A stretch of DNA of 64,000 nt, taken from Amoebidium appalachense. Taxonomy: Eukaryota > Ichthyosporea. The translations under genes were made by a program, and so were the position numbers. The stretch is taken from positions 992,001 to 1,056,000 of the forward strand of contig CAVNZM010000009.1 in the NCBI GenBank assembly GCA_963693365.1, in the 5' to 3' direction. The notes below the pieces were generated by a model. The model was not told the origin of the DNA, ran no database searches, and was given only the letters and a program-made list of their open reading frames with translations. Below are positions 38,822-52,837 of the stretch, in pieces (the first letter of the stretch is position 1; the number at the start of each line of letters is the position of its first letter).

Positions 38822-40342
38822 ATTCATTTTTTTTTCTTTTCTTTTTTTATCCCGTTTAACCACCCCCGAGGTTACCCTCATGGGGGCTACCGTCTTCCAC
38901 TCAGCACCGAGTGTACCCTAGTTAACTTGCCGTAGTGCCAACTAATCAAACTATTTATACAGACTCAGCCCGGGGAACTTGCCCCAGCCTTGCTAGTAGG
39001 GAGCACCGAGCTTTCCCTCCAATCAACTAGCACCATTAGATCATAACCCGTTGCAATCATTGGCCGAAATATAGAAGGGAGCTCAAGTTGTGTCTGTGTG
39101 TCCGATGTGTGTGTGTGTGCACGTGTGTGTGTGTGCATGTGTGTGTGTGTGCACGCGCGTGCACGTGTGTGTGCGTGTGTGTGCTAGGCGCATGTGTGTA
39201 CACGTGCTTGTGTATGTGTGCCGGTATAATTATGTGTGTGTGTGTGTGTGTGTGTTTGTGTGCCAGGCACGTGTGTGTGCGAGTGTGAGTGTGTGTGTGT
39301 GTGTTACGGTGTGGATGTCCTTGTGTGTATAACAGGCGGCTAGTGTGCATACAGGAGTGTACGTACGTGTTACAGGTACTTTCTTGCATGCATGCCGGTG
39401 TGATATGTGTGTGTAGGCGTGCACTGTGAACGTGCCTTATAATATGACATGCTTCTGGGCTTTGTCTGCGTATTTGATTTATGTGTAGGGCGCACACACG
39501 CTGGGAAAGGGAGGGGACCGGATGGAGGGAGGGGGGGGGGGGGGGGGGGGGGAGGGGGGGGGGGGGGATGGGAGAGATAGGATTTCTGCCTTTTGGCCAC
39601 AAAGCTAGAGCATTGTCATCTGTTCCATTCACAATACCGGGCAGCCATTGCGTTGTGTTGAAAAACACACACACACAGCAATATGAAGCACATCTTCGGG
39701 TTGTAATGACACTCAAAAAGGCAGAAAGAAACGAGAAGGGGATGTGTCTGTGAGTGTGTCCGCAGAGGGTGTGTGATTGATTGAGTCTGTGTGGGTGTGT
39801 GAGCGTGAGCGTGTATGCATATGGGTGTGTTCAGGAATATCGAGGGAGGAAAGGGGAGGACAGCCGGAGGTGAGGTGAAGGGGGGGGAAGGGGGGGGGGG
39901 GGGGGGGGGGGGAGAGGGGGGGGAGTGTTTCCAAAAAACAATCTGAGCAATTAGAAGGAAATGTCGACATAGACAAGGAGAGGGGAGCAGACGAGAGCAA
40001 GGAGGAAAAGGTTTACCTGAAATTACCTGAAAGTGAGTTAGTTGAACGGGGAAAAGGGTGTGTGGTGAGTGCGCGTGGGAGGGGGGAGGCGGGGATGGGG
40101 TGGGAAGGTCAGGCATAAATAAGGCAAGGAGGGCGAGGAGAGGAGTGGGCGAGACGGGGGTGGTGGTGGTGGGGTTGATTGGTACACAGTACGAAGCACA
40201 AACTCGCAACAGATAACATCATAGCGGGGGGGGGGGGGGGGGGGGGGGGAGGAGTAGGATAGTTGGTGTGTGTGTTTTAGTGGTGGGCATGGTCGTCATG
40301 TGTGTGTTTAACTGGGTGGGGCATGCAGTTGGCCCGTGAAAA

Positions 40343-40399
<57 letters not shown>

Positions 40400-40436
40400 T
40401 GGTGGTAGTGGTGGTGGTGGTGGTGGTGGTGGTGGT

Positions 40437-40473
<37 letters not shown>

Positions 40474-41078
40474 GGCAAAACGTGTAGAGAGGATAGATTT
40501 GTGCACAGGCAACAGGGATTGAGAGGGCAGAAGGAGAAAGAAAGGATCGTGATATGGTGAAATAGACAGGAGGCATAAAGATAGAATGGAACGGCATGGG
40601 TACGGTGTGTACATGTATTGACGTGTGTGTGTGTGTGCGTGTGTGTGCGTGTGGGTGCGCACGCGCATGTGTGCGCGTCAGATTGTTTTTCAACTTTTTA
40701 ACATTTGTTTTTAAGCATGAAAAGGAATAAGCATCCACAACTCGGCTTGAAGCAGCTACCATTGCACCCCAGCGGAGAAGGGTGGGGAGGTGAAGGGTGG
40801 TGTGTGTGTGTATGTGAGTGAGTGAGTGAGTGAGTGAGTGATTGAGTGTGAGTGTGTAAGTGAGTGATTTTGTGTACGTGTGTGTGTGTGTGAGTGAGTG
40901 AGTGTGAGTGTGTGTGTGAGTGTGTGTGTGTGTTAGTGTGTTTATGTGTGTGCAAATGCGTACACGTGTATTGCGAACATGTTTGTGTGTAGGGACACAC
41001 GGGAAGGGAATGGGTTTTGGGCGTGCGACACAGTATGAAGCACAAAATCACGAGGGAAAACATAATGCAGATATGGAA

Positions 41079-41113
<35 letters not shown>

Positions 41114-41240
41114 GAACGCCAATCCTAGCCCAAGAGGCGGGGAGAGGGGGGGAGGGGGGGGGGGGGGGGGAAGAGTCATCCATAATACTAGCGGTTCGAC
41201 TCGTTCACCCCGCACACGCTGAGAGAGGGGGGGGGGGGGG

Positions 41241-41397
41241 GTTTGAATGCGTCATAAAGTACGAAGTACACAAGAACAAACGGATAACACGATGCAGAAT
41301 GCAAGCCATACATAAAGAGTATGCATAATAAGCAGAGCCCATCCTCAGGGGGGGCCCACGTCATCCACAGTACCCGAGTTTCGACCTATTCACCTCG
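41241..41397 (+). repeat. poly-G-bounded dispersed repeat, copy A (full)
   Basis: About 157 bases starting GTTTGAATGCGTCATAAAGT directly after a G run and ending in GAGTTTCGACCTATTCACC. It is a near-exact reverse complement of 63052-63206 (only a few differences by eye). The middle has ATAAGCAGAGCCCATCCTCA and GCCCACGTCATCCACAGTAC. Confidence 0.85.
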
Positions 41398-41815
41398 GAG
41401 GTATGAATTAGAGAGTGGCAAACATGGAGGCAAGGACATTAAAAAAAACCACTAAAACAAGACAAAAAACAGAAACCACTTGTGCAGGCAGAAGACACTT
41501 GAAGAGAGCCCATCATCCAGGAGGTTCCCATGCCTCCACAAAAGCATGGGCTTCGACACTTCAATATCTAGTGCCTGGTTCCCAACCCATCTTTTGCTTC
41601 GACGGCAATAGGCGAGTCACCTCGTCATGGCCAAAGAGTGGGGAGAGAGGTGGAACGTAACAATATCACATGAATTGAATTTCAAAACGGGGCAAAAAAC
41701 CCACACCACAACGACGACAACACAACTATATGTACAAAGACCTAGGGGAGGTGAGGTGTTGTGTGTGTTGTGTATGTGCGTATGTATGTGTGTGTATGTG
41801 TATGTGTTTGTGCGT

Positions 41816-41927
<112 letters not shown>

Positions 41928-42479
41928 GGGGGAGGTGTATAATGTATGCAGAGAGTGGTAAACATGAAGGCAAAGGCATCAAACAACCCAAAAAAACAAA
42001 CGAAGAAACAAAAAAAAGAAACCAAGAAAACTGGGCACATGGCAACGAAGAAACCGAATAAACATGAGTTGCAACAACGGCAGAGGGGTGAGGGGTGAGT
42101 GCCTAACCCGATATTCAGTCTAAGAAAAGAACCAAGGAGATAGCAGACAACAAGAGAAAGACTCCGCAATATGGAAAGGTGGGTGTATGGGTTAACGGAG
42201 GCCTCGGGCAGGGGGAGGGGGGGGGATTAGAATGCGGTAAACATAACGAAGTACAAGTACATCACGAGACGCATACTGGTATGCGGAAACAAACATTCGA
42301 GTATGCGACATAAAGCAGGGCGCACAGTAGGGGGGGGAGGGGGGGGGGGAAGACACAAAATATTCGAGCAGAGAAGAGCACAGCAAAGAGATACATAGTG
42401 GCAGAGCAGGGAATAGGCTGCACAAACGGATGGCCGCATATCACACGTTGTTTTTTTTGGATAACATGGTGGTGGTGGT

Positions 42480-42510
<31 letters not shown>

Positions 42511-42585
42511 GGTAGAGATGAACATTCTGCCTGATGCTGTACAAAAGCTGACTGACATGTCTGTAGGGGGGGGGGGGGGGGGGGG

Positions 42586-42775
42586 GGTTGAATGCGGAAC
42601 ACGGTACGAAGTACGCACACACGACGAGAAGCATGGTGCAGGACACATGCAAAGGCAAACATTCAAGTATGCAACATCATCCATGTGCACAGTATGCGTC
42701 ATAAGCAGAGCCCATCCTCAGGGAGGACCCAAGTCATCAATTGCGTCTGAGTTTCGACCCCTTAGCCCGCGTATA
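42586..42775 (+). repeat. poly-G-bounded dispersed repeat, copy B (diverged)
   Basis: It starts GTTGAATGCGGAACACGGTA after a G run and keeps the ATAAGCAGAGCCCATCCTCA block and GAGTTTCGACC near its end. It has a longer middle (AGGCAAACATTCAAGTATGC). This middle is shared with partial copies at 42227-42327 and 28391-28497, so at least two subfamilies exist. Confidence 0.75.
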
Positions 42776-43069
42776 TACGACGCTCCAACTCAGACAGCAG
42801 CATCAACTGAACTTGGGCGGGTCAACCCGTCTTGATCAAAGACGAGCAGGGTTGCTTATGCAAGCAAGGTGAGCAAAACGGTGAAGATGTGTGTGCAAAC
42901 TAATGCAGTGCATTGAAAAATGCGTATGTGCTTACAGATGCACGACACAGAGCAACTGGGGGGGAGGGGGAGAAAGGAGCCGGGCCCTCTAAACATCAGG
43001 CCCCATGCAGGCTCAGACCAATGTGCAATGAAAGGCAAAAAAAACGCTTGAGGGGGCGGATGAGGGAAG

Positions 43070-43215
43070 CCACACAAGCACAGAGCAACAAAAACACACA
43101 GCAACACAAGCACATAGCAACACAAACACAGAACCACACAAGCACAGAGCAACATAAACACAGAACCACATGAGCACAGAGCAACATGAACACAGAACCA
43201 CATGAGCACGGAGCC
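43070..43215 (+). repeat. minisatellite, about 15-bp units
   Basis: About nine imperfect units of the type AGCACAGAGCAACAT / AACACAGAACCACAT, alternating. It is not in an open frame that looks coding. Confidence 0.8.
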
Positions 43216-43333
43216 AAACACTTGCCTACACAGAAAAATAAATACAAACCCCAAGCCATGCCAACGGGCAAATTAGTGCACGCCAGGAACGTGTCTTCCG
43301 TGCGGGCACCAAGCAAGTTGTGTGTGCATCTGT

Positions 43334-43390
<57 letters not shown>

Positions 43391-44287
43391 GGGTGGGTGG
43401 GTGTGTAGGGGAGCCCGGGGGAGGGGGGGGGGGGGGGGGGGGGGACCGTGGGGCACTGCAACAAGAAGACCTAGAGCCTAGAGCAGAGAAATGGTGTATA
43501 CAAAACAAATTCAGCTAGACACAGATTTACATGTGACGTAGTAGGGAAAAAGTCCAAACACCATGCACTTCTAAGTTGCAGGCATATATCGAGGAGAGTG
43601 TGTTTGGAAGAGGGAATGGCTTGTGGGTAGGTGAGTGGCAAGAATAAGGGGAATGGGGGGGAGGAGGGGGGTAGTGCCCTCGGGGGAGTGGAGGTGGGGG
43701 GGGGGGGGGGGTTTGAATGCGTCATAAAGTACGAAGTACACAAGAACAACGGATAACACTGGGGGGGGGGGGGGAAGGGGGGGGACAAACTCACACGTCA
43801 TAAGCGTGGATATCTAGGTGCAGGCACACCATTAAATTCTCCCCTGGGAGGAGAAGGGGCGGGGAGGCAGGGAGCAACCAGGGGAGGGGGGGGGGGGGGG
43901 GTTGCCCAGAGCAACACGAAGGCATATGAGAGGACGGTGCAGTGCGTAGACACAGAGGCTGATGTAAGAAAATAGAAGAGAGATATTTGCACACATAGCA
44001 CAGGGATAGATACAGTCACAAGGGCATTAATGTTAGAATAGAAGATAAAACACAGTACAGGCACTAAACACCAGGGGGGAGGGGGGAGGGGGGGGGGGGG
44101 GGGAGGGGAGGGGGTGGGGGTATGAGGTGAGTGTGTAGACGATGAGGCAAAGAACAACGACAGGGTGGGGTTAGGGGCTGGGGATTGGTGGTTGGTGGTT
44201 GGGGGGGGGGGAGGGGGGAGGGGGGGGGGGGTGGTATCAGCAGGTGTGTGGATGGAAATAGTGGTCGTGGTGGTGGTGATGGTGGTC

Positions 44288-44318
<31 letters not shown>

Positions 44319-44989
44319 GGGGGGGGGTGGAGAAGAAGGAGCCAGGCCCATAGTAAGGCAGTGCTGGAGCAGAGAGTTTAATTACAAGCACGGAGATAAG
44401 CAGGCATACTCAAGAGTTTAAGTTAGTTAAGCGTGGGAGTGGGCGTGTGAAGTAAGTGACAGTGACTGTGTGGCTGGGTGTCGGGGTGTGTGCCCGGTTG
44501 TGTTGAGTGTGCGTATGTGCATGCACGAGAGCATGTGTGGCTGTTTACACATGTGGTTGCTTCAGATGGTGAAAGAAGCCCTCGAGGCGGGCAGATGTAC
44601 AGCGCTAAGACAACATTGGCGATGAATAAGCACACGCGTAGGCCCATGGTCGTGGTGGCATGTACACACGAACACACCTGCCCGCACCCGCGCTCACGTA
44701 CCCGCACCCGCACACACAGAGGCACAGGCACACGCCACAAGCACACACACGCACGCGGGCGCAGGCCTACGTGTACACAGGCACGAAGGGACACGTCCAG
44801 GCAGACACACACACAGACATGCGATCACCACCCACCCACAAACACAGGGAGAGAGAGAAAAAGGCGGGGAGAGGGGGAGGGAGAGGGGGCCGAGAGAGTA
44901 AGAAAGGGGAAAGAGAAAGAGAAGGGTGGGAGGGGGGGGGGGGGGGGAGACAGAGACAGAGACGCACAGCGAGAGAAGGCAAGAGAGAG

Positions 44990-45054
44990 AGACAGGGACA
45001 GGGAGAGGGACAGGGAGAGGGACAGGGAGAGGGAGAGGGAGAGGGGGAGAGAGG

Positions 45055-45114
<60 letters not shown>

Positions 45115-45310
45115 GAGCGAGAGAGAAGAGAGAGAAAGACGGAGAGTGTGAGAGAGGGGGAGGGGGGGAGAGGGAGGGAGGGGAGAAGGGAGGGAGGGAG
45201 AAAGGGAGGGGCGGAGGGAGGGAGGTAGGGAGGGATGGAGAGAGAGAGGAAGGGGGGGGGGGGTGGAGGGGGGGGAGAGGGAGGGAGGGAAGAAGGAAGG
45301 GAGGGAGGGA
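44990..45310 (+). repeat. GA-rich tract
   Basis: (GA)n and (GGGA)n runs, with the purest part at 45059-45112. The apparent ER-repeat proteins over it are frame-independent artefacts. Confidence 0.9.
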
Positions 45311-46229
45311 GGGAGCTAAAGAGAGAAGGGCACGTGGATGAAAGACACAGGAGATGACACAAACGGGCACTGTGGACCACAAAAAAGCCGGTATCCAATA
45401 GATGGCAAATAAATTGCAAACGGACGAGGCAGTGAGGAGCAAGGGGAAAGAGCCGTGCTAAGCAACAGAACGGAATTATGAAGATCACTTTCCTGCAAAC
45501 GGGTGCCGTACTCCAGCAGAAGCAACCTGCACATGCCTACAGTTCACCAAAAACAGCGCATACTGGAATAGAAGAAAAAACCAGCACCTATCCTGCATAC
45601 AGCCTTTTATTTTGCCTCTATGCTAGTGGCAATAGAACCAAAAAACCCTCTTCCTAACTCCAACGGTGGTTAACTAAAGACAAAACACGCGACACTGAGT
45701 GACTGAGACCGACATTGAGCATGCTAGCCGTCCAGAACTGAAGTATACATATGGTATGCGATTACGAATTCACTGTCCAATAGAACGCTCAATTTGGATG
45801 AATGGTATGTGAATGGTATGTATGGTTTTGTGTCACTGAGTAGCAGCACGGCCCTCTCTTTTTTTCAGAGGGTCGTGGTAGCAGCCTCTCGGCACGAGCA
45901 CCAGTCAGTCAACGTTAGGCTGTGTTGAGTGGGAAGTTCGAACTTGGCCAAGGAGTTTGAGTACAGCTCACATTACTGGTGGTCAGTAGTGGGCATGTAA
46001 GTGCATGCTCTTAAATATTTCTCACAGGGAATCCCATGCAAACTACGGTGCTCTCTGAGCTTTTACCAGCGATCACTGCTACAGTACACTATTTATAGGC
46101 ACCCTATTCCTTTTCTCCGACATCGTTACAATACACCTTTAGAGATGCGTTTTTTCACCTCGTTCCCTCTTTGGCTGGATTGAAAGGCTTCACTTGCGTC
46201 TCTCGCGCTCTTTTTTCTCCCCTCTCCCA

Positions 46230-47483
<1,254 letters not shown>

Positions 47484-47795
47484 TGTATGTAGGGTATAAC
47501 TATGTAACTGTGAGGTGTTGCACATGTAGGAGTGAGCATATGTGATGTACGTGTGCCTGTGCCTTTGTATCTGTGGGTATCACCACTCCACCTCAATACG
47601 TTCACTGTACTGTGTGCACATCAGGCCGGGACATAACCGTTGAGGGGTGCATCACTTCAGCATATCGTGAGGCACTCTTATTATAATTCTTTAAATGGCA
47701 TAATGGCCCAGCCGTGTACATACTTAAAATAGTATTAATATTTTCACAGTTTAATATTATAACTTAACCTGACCACATTCATTATATGTTCTTAG

Positions 47796-49217
47796 TTAAA
47801 CCTCAGACACCACGCTTGAACCAAACGTTAACGTCTTCATGCTTCTAGCCGATGACTTCTGCTCTTTCACTGCCATACCTCCCACAGACTTAAAACTTTG
47901 CGGCATTCCTTCCTGTGACATTCGCGAAGATGTGTATGCTGCGGCCAAGTCAATACGTATTGGGTTACTAAGCCTCCTGTGTTTGCCGCGTACCATAGCA
48001 CTCAATGTAACAAAGAAAAGAGAAAACAACATAAAAAGATGAGCATACAGAAGTAAAACATACAATAGATGCGGCCAGAGTTGGGACCCTATGGACGCAA
48101 CACCATACTTGATGCTGCTCAGAACTACTTGTAGGTTATAAAGGACGGAAAGAGAAACGAGAACCCGTGTGATATCTAAATCAAGAGCGCGTAGCTCTAA
48201 CCTCACCAAAAAAAGGCAAAAAACACACCACAGATCAATCGTTCCATAAAAAAGATGAATGAAATCTTGTGCCAACCAAAGAACATGCGTTACGGGCCCA
48301 TTGAGATGTTCTAGTAATGAGTCAGCCATAGCCAACCCAAATGTCTCCGTAACTAGGCAAATTAGCATTGGTAGAAGCATAACTGCCATGTATGGTAAGA
48401 ACTGCTTTAAGTTCCTTGTCGCCTGCTGGGTAGAGTGACGCATGGAAGATTGAAGATCCCAACTCGGGGGGCTAATGGTTGGTGCACCATAATAGGCAAC
48501 AATAACGCGCAGCATGAGATAGGTGGTGGGGAGCACAGCAAAACCTCGACTAGTCCAGGTAGGAAGAAGGATGGTAAATAAGTAAAACCACTTCTGTGAG
48601 GTGATGGACTCTGAAAACGTGTCCGAGTTGTACGTCCACAGAAGACACCCGTTGACGTAAAACATGAGGAAGTGGCCCGCTGCCGCAATGGCCAAAACGG
48701 AAGGAGGAAAACGGCCTCGTGCTGAAATGCGCCGCCGGACGGTAAAATAAACAGCAAGGGCCGATAAAAGGAATAAAACACTCAGTACACAGCCACCAAA
48801 GCAAGCCAGACCAAGTAGATGCATACCATTTTTCGCAAACTGAGTGCGTCGTTGCAATGTGTCGGCGAATCTGACATACGAGAAGTATAGAAGCACGCAC
48901 ACAATCACGTAAAGTGTAAGAAGAACTGGTATTGCTAGTAGTCCAGCTCTGTGTGGTGATCTCACATCAACGCGTAGGCCCTCCCTTGCTTTCGCCTCCT
49001 GTTCACCCCGTTCCTTTTTTTCGCTGAATGTCACTTCCTGATCGACACAAACCCCTTTGGTAGCCGCTGTGACTTCGTGTTTTCCCCGTGTTTTCGTGAA
49101 AGAATCGTGGCTCAGTTCGATCATGCATTTTTCTGGCAGAGTGCACGTTGATGGTTTTTCTTTTTCGATGTTTTTGCAGCAGCCAGCAGCGATAATGCCT
49201 GCTGGGTCTGAATCCAT
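47796..49217 (-). CDS. multi-pass (about seven-helix) membrane protein, 473 aa
   Basis: The frame starts at the ATG at 49217 (MDSDPAGIIAAGCCKNIEKE). It is open 21 codons further upstream to a TTGCAG that could be a splice acceptor, so an earlier exon is possible. After about 100 soluble residues come hydrophobic segments, in order: LAIPVLLTLYVIVCVLLYF, LLGLACFGGCVLSVLFLLSA, VLAIAAAGHFLMFYVNGCLL, a segment around YLFTILLPTW, FLPYMAVMLLPMLICLVTE, THVLWLAQDFIHLFYGTIDL with FCLFLVRL, and LLYVLLLYAHLFMLFSLFFV. The tail is S/K-rich and soluble. The count fits a seven-helix receptor-like topology, but no receptor signature (DRY, NPxxY or similar) is seen. The family is not recognised. The intact 1.4-kb frame in repeat-rich surroundings supports a real gene. 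Confidence 0.7.
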   Translation of the reverse strand: MDSDPAGIIAAGCCKNIEKEKPSTCTLPEKCMIELSHDSFTKTRGKHEVTAATKGVCVDQEVTFSEKKERGEQEAKAREGLRVDVRSPHRAGLLAIPVLLTLYVIVCVLLYFSYVRFADTLQRRTQFAKNGMHLLGLACFGGCVLSVLFLLSALAVYFTVRRRISARGRFPPSVLAIAAAGHFLMFYVNGCLLWTYNSDTFSESITSQKWFYLFTILLPTWTSRGFAVLPTTYLMLRVIVAYYGAPTISPPSWDLQSSMRHSTQQATRNLKQFLPYMAVMLLPMLICLVTETFGLAMADSLLEHLNGPVTHVLWLAQDFIHLFYGTIDLWCVFCLFLVRLELRALDLDITRVLVSLSVLYNLQVVLSSIKYGVASIGSQLWPHLLYVLLLYAHLFMLFSLFFVTLSAMVRGKHRRLSNPIRIDLAAAYTSSRMSQEGMPQSFKSVGGMAVKEQKSSARSMKTLTFGSSVVSEV

Positions 49218-51626
49218 CGCTCTAGTGGTGTCGTGGTGCTTGTGCTGAATCCATGGACGGTTTTCATGGACATCCTGCAAGGTAGTGCATAATGATTGAT
49301 AAAATGCTATCGTGTACTAATGGGCTTTCTGTTCTATTCCGTATTGTATAAAATATTGTGATTCATAGGTGAATCATCCTAAGCTGGCATTGTTGCACGT
49401 TCTGTTGTGTTTGGTAGACGAAGGGAAGGTGCGATATGCCGTTCTGAGATTTTCTGTCACGCAGCACGTTGGTGTAATGCTGTAGTGCTGGGCGTATGTA
49501 TGCATCATTATACTAGGTGGTCAGCGAAGAACAACTTCTAGAAATGGTCACGCGTGGTGCACTGAACAACTGAGAAGTTCGAGTCTAGATCTGAGTAGTG
49601 TCTGTGTCGATCGATGCTGGCAAGGCCATAGGCTGCAACGGTACGTCGACAACTTGGAAAGTAAACCAGAGTTCGAAATTCTAGGAAACCACATCAAACG
49701 TTTTGGGCTCGGACGTTGTAGAGTAATCAGCACTGAGCAGCACTATTTTTTCCTAGCCAGGGGACAATAAAACACAACAATAGACTGCTTTTGAATGTGG
49801 GGCAATATGTATGAGGAAAAAAATATCTCTTGGGTAGATAAATATATTTTAATTACTGAAAATGTACAATGTACTGTACATACTCTGGGGTGGGGGGAGG
49901 GGGGGGGGGGGGGGGGGGGGGGGCGGTACTGTGCAGCTGATGCGTTATCAGAAATCAACTTGAAGCTTCGATCGACCGAGGCCCGTCGTGCCACGCGGCA
50001 CGCGTGTACATGTCAACGCGTGTCGAACGTACGTGCGTTTAGCTATCATGGCATATACATACGTGTAGCGCACGTACGTGGCCGATAAGGCTGTATTAAA
50101 GGTGTACATGTAACACATGGGAAATTCGAATGTGTGTGTTGTGGGTGTGTGTAAAGGGGGAGGGGGTGCCATTTGTTTTTACGATACACTCTCTGGGAGA
50201 GGCCCCCGAGAATGGTCGGCAGCGGTTTGCTGCATATGCTGAGCCATCACACGATCATGAGTGAGCTCAAGCAAAACAATATTCGAACCCTGCGAGCTTC
50301 ACGTCTAGACTCTCGAGTCTAGACCCACACCATAATTCCCCAACTGCCAACCAGATGCGAGTATGTACTGCACAATTTGTAACAGAATTTTGATGCGTGT
50401 TGCGCAATGCAGCAGCGCTAATTAGCCGGCGCCGGCTCGGCGCCTGGCGGCCTACTACACGCCGCACAGCGAGGCACTGGGCCGATGCCGCTACACGCGG
50501 CAACAGTATGCTCCAGGGACAGCGACACAAGAAATAAGGTAATATGCTATTTAGAACTCTGTCGATTATATTGTATTCGAAATGCACGCGAAAGTGAAGC
50601 CTACCCATACATATCATAACAACAAAGTGTTTGCAAGAACACCATACTGATCCAGATCACCATGTGAGGAATTTGTAGCCCATTTTTGGTCTGTTTATGT
50701 CAGTTTCTATTGGTTTCTTTCTACAGTGGAATGAGTGGATTCTGCTACCACCGAACTTTCCAGTTGGCAATGACGCTCATGGGCCCCTAGCACTGCCGTT
50801 ATCGACCAGTGCTGGCAGTGGTCTCTGAGATTGAGTGGAATCGCTCACGAGCTCGGGGGCAGGGCCAAAAAAGGAAGAAGAAGAAGAAGAAGAAAAAAAG
50901 AATATGTACCTAGGGGCTCCCTATCAAGGCTTTAATTATACCTCGTAAATTACATAGTCCTGTACCTTGTTGGATGGATTCAGTACACCACAACCCCAGT
51001 ATTTTTTGATCGCTCCGTGATCATATGATCTCTACAAAAATAGTCGACTAGTCTGAGATCTGCAGCAGGGGAGGGCTCATAACAGCTCACAACACTGTCA
51101 CAGCCGAGCCATACATGATCACCGTCACTAACCATAAGGTCGCACTTGGAACTGCATGTTTTCCGTGATTTTTTTCTGTTTTCCGTGACTTTTTTCTGCG
51201 ATCAGGAGTGCCAAAGCTGCCTGTACTACTAGTATGATGCACTAAAGCTTTGAGCTCTGGGCGAGACTCTAAAAAAGCTCACACACGCACCGCCCTCGCA
51301 GACGGTTATGGTGTACAGTGCACCAAGTCTTTTTTTTCCATTGGATGATCCCCAGATCTAGATCTTTCCTCACGCCCGAGCATAGGAACTCAAGCACACC
51401 GCCTTATTAGTGGTTCGGTTCGTGTGACAAGCCAGATTGCCAGATTGCCAGATTTTTTTTTACCAGTAAAATTCAGCCATTCAGATCGAGCCATTATAAA
51501 ACTAAATTTCGTATTAATGCCAGAATTTATCCACCCCCTTTCCAGATGCCGGATTTTAGGCTGGTACTTCATGTCCTGGGGTCCCCCGAAGGGGCCCGGG
51601 GGGGGGGGGGGGGGGGGAACAAAACT

Positions 51627-51657
<31 letters not shown>

Positions 51658-51778
51658 CGGGGGCGGGAACAAAACTGGGGGGGGGGGGGGGGGGGGGTAA
51701 ACCACGGGTACCGGGTACCAGTTCCACTATTAATATGGATCAAAATGAGAACTTCATACATAATGGCAACTTCGAATT

Positions 51779-51815
<37 letters not shown>

Positions 51816-51832
51816 CTGTGTGTCCGTGTGTG

Positions 51833-51903
<71 letters not shown>

Positions 51904-51936
51904 ATGTGTGTGTGTGTGTGTGTGTGTTCATGGGTG

Positions 51937-51986
<50 letters not shown>

Positions 51987-52501
51987 TGCGCACGTGTGTG
52001 TGTATACCTGCACAGACACATTGCGTAGTTATCTTTCTGTATGTATGCAGGCGCACCGATACACATCTATGTATGTGTGCATAACATGACTCATGATACT
52101 GATGTCCCGCGCGCCAGGCCGCGCCTACATTTCCGTGTGTACGTGTGTACCTCTCTGTGTGTGTGCTTGCGGCACATACATGTGCATGTGTGTGTGTCTA
52201 TGTGTGTGTGCGCGCGTGCGTGTGTGTGTGCAAGTGTGTCTGTGCGCACTTGTGTTAACTTCAGTACGACAACACGGATTCTCTGATCATCAGTAAATAT
52301 GCTTCCGGGCACATATGCCAGCTCTGAAATTTAGGTACTGGTATTGTCATTATCATCTCTATAACATAACATGTATTATCATTTATTGCTACAAGCTCAG
52401 GCTAAAAAAGAATACGAAACTAGCCTATACCTATACTTATTCATGAACCTAAAAGCCAAGCTACGCCTCCACAGCGTACTACTAGGCTAGATAAGTGTGT
52501 G

Positions 52502-52555
<54 letters not shown>

Positions 52556-52600
52556 CGCGCGTGTGCGTGTGCGTGTGCCGTGTGTGTGTGTGTGTGTGTG

Positions 52601-52691
<91 letters not shown>

Positions 52692-52837
52692 TGTGTGTAT
52701 GTGTCTGTGCGTCCTAATAGTATGCATGTGTGCATGCGTGCCTGCCTGTGTGCATGTGTACGTGCATGAGCCCATGGCCCATGCAAGAGTGCGCACCAAA
52801 GTGTGTGCCCCACTACTAGTAGTATTCTCTGCCCTAA
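49218..52837. other. intergenic region, repeats, no supported gene
   Basis: 49281-51400 is largely unique sequence without a convincing frame. It contains a poly-G run (49893-49922), a short hairpin with 9-base arms (GTCTAGACT...AGTCTAGAC, about 50305-50326), a GAA run near 50875-50900, and CGTGATTTTTTTCTG/CGTGACTTTTTTCTG as a short duplication (51162-51198). Poly-G runs follow at 51599-51700, then long (GT)n arrays at 51781-51990 and 52510-52690. Confidence 0.6.
51409..51460 (+). repeat. dispersed repeat fragment, plus copy
   Basis: GTGGTTCGGTTCGTGTGAC, then a triplicated CCAGATTG/CCAGATTT block and a T-run. The reverse complement of the same string, with few differences, is at 59946-59994. 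Confidence 0.75.

Noticed and set aside
41241-41397. The dispersed repeat as a tRNA gene
   Set aside because: It has a B-box-like GTTTCGACC but no cloverleaf arms or anticodon loop that I could fold.
44478-45341. Charged ER-repeat protein over the GA tract
   Set aside because: Purine repeats always give E/R/G frames. There is no non-repetitive domain or promoter, unlike the gene at 9858-12239.
50267-50617. Minus-strand frame of 116 aa
   Set aside because: The composition is ordinary, but there is no promoter, no splice support and no recognisable motif. A chance frame is as likely.
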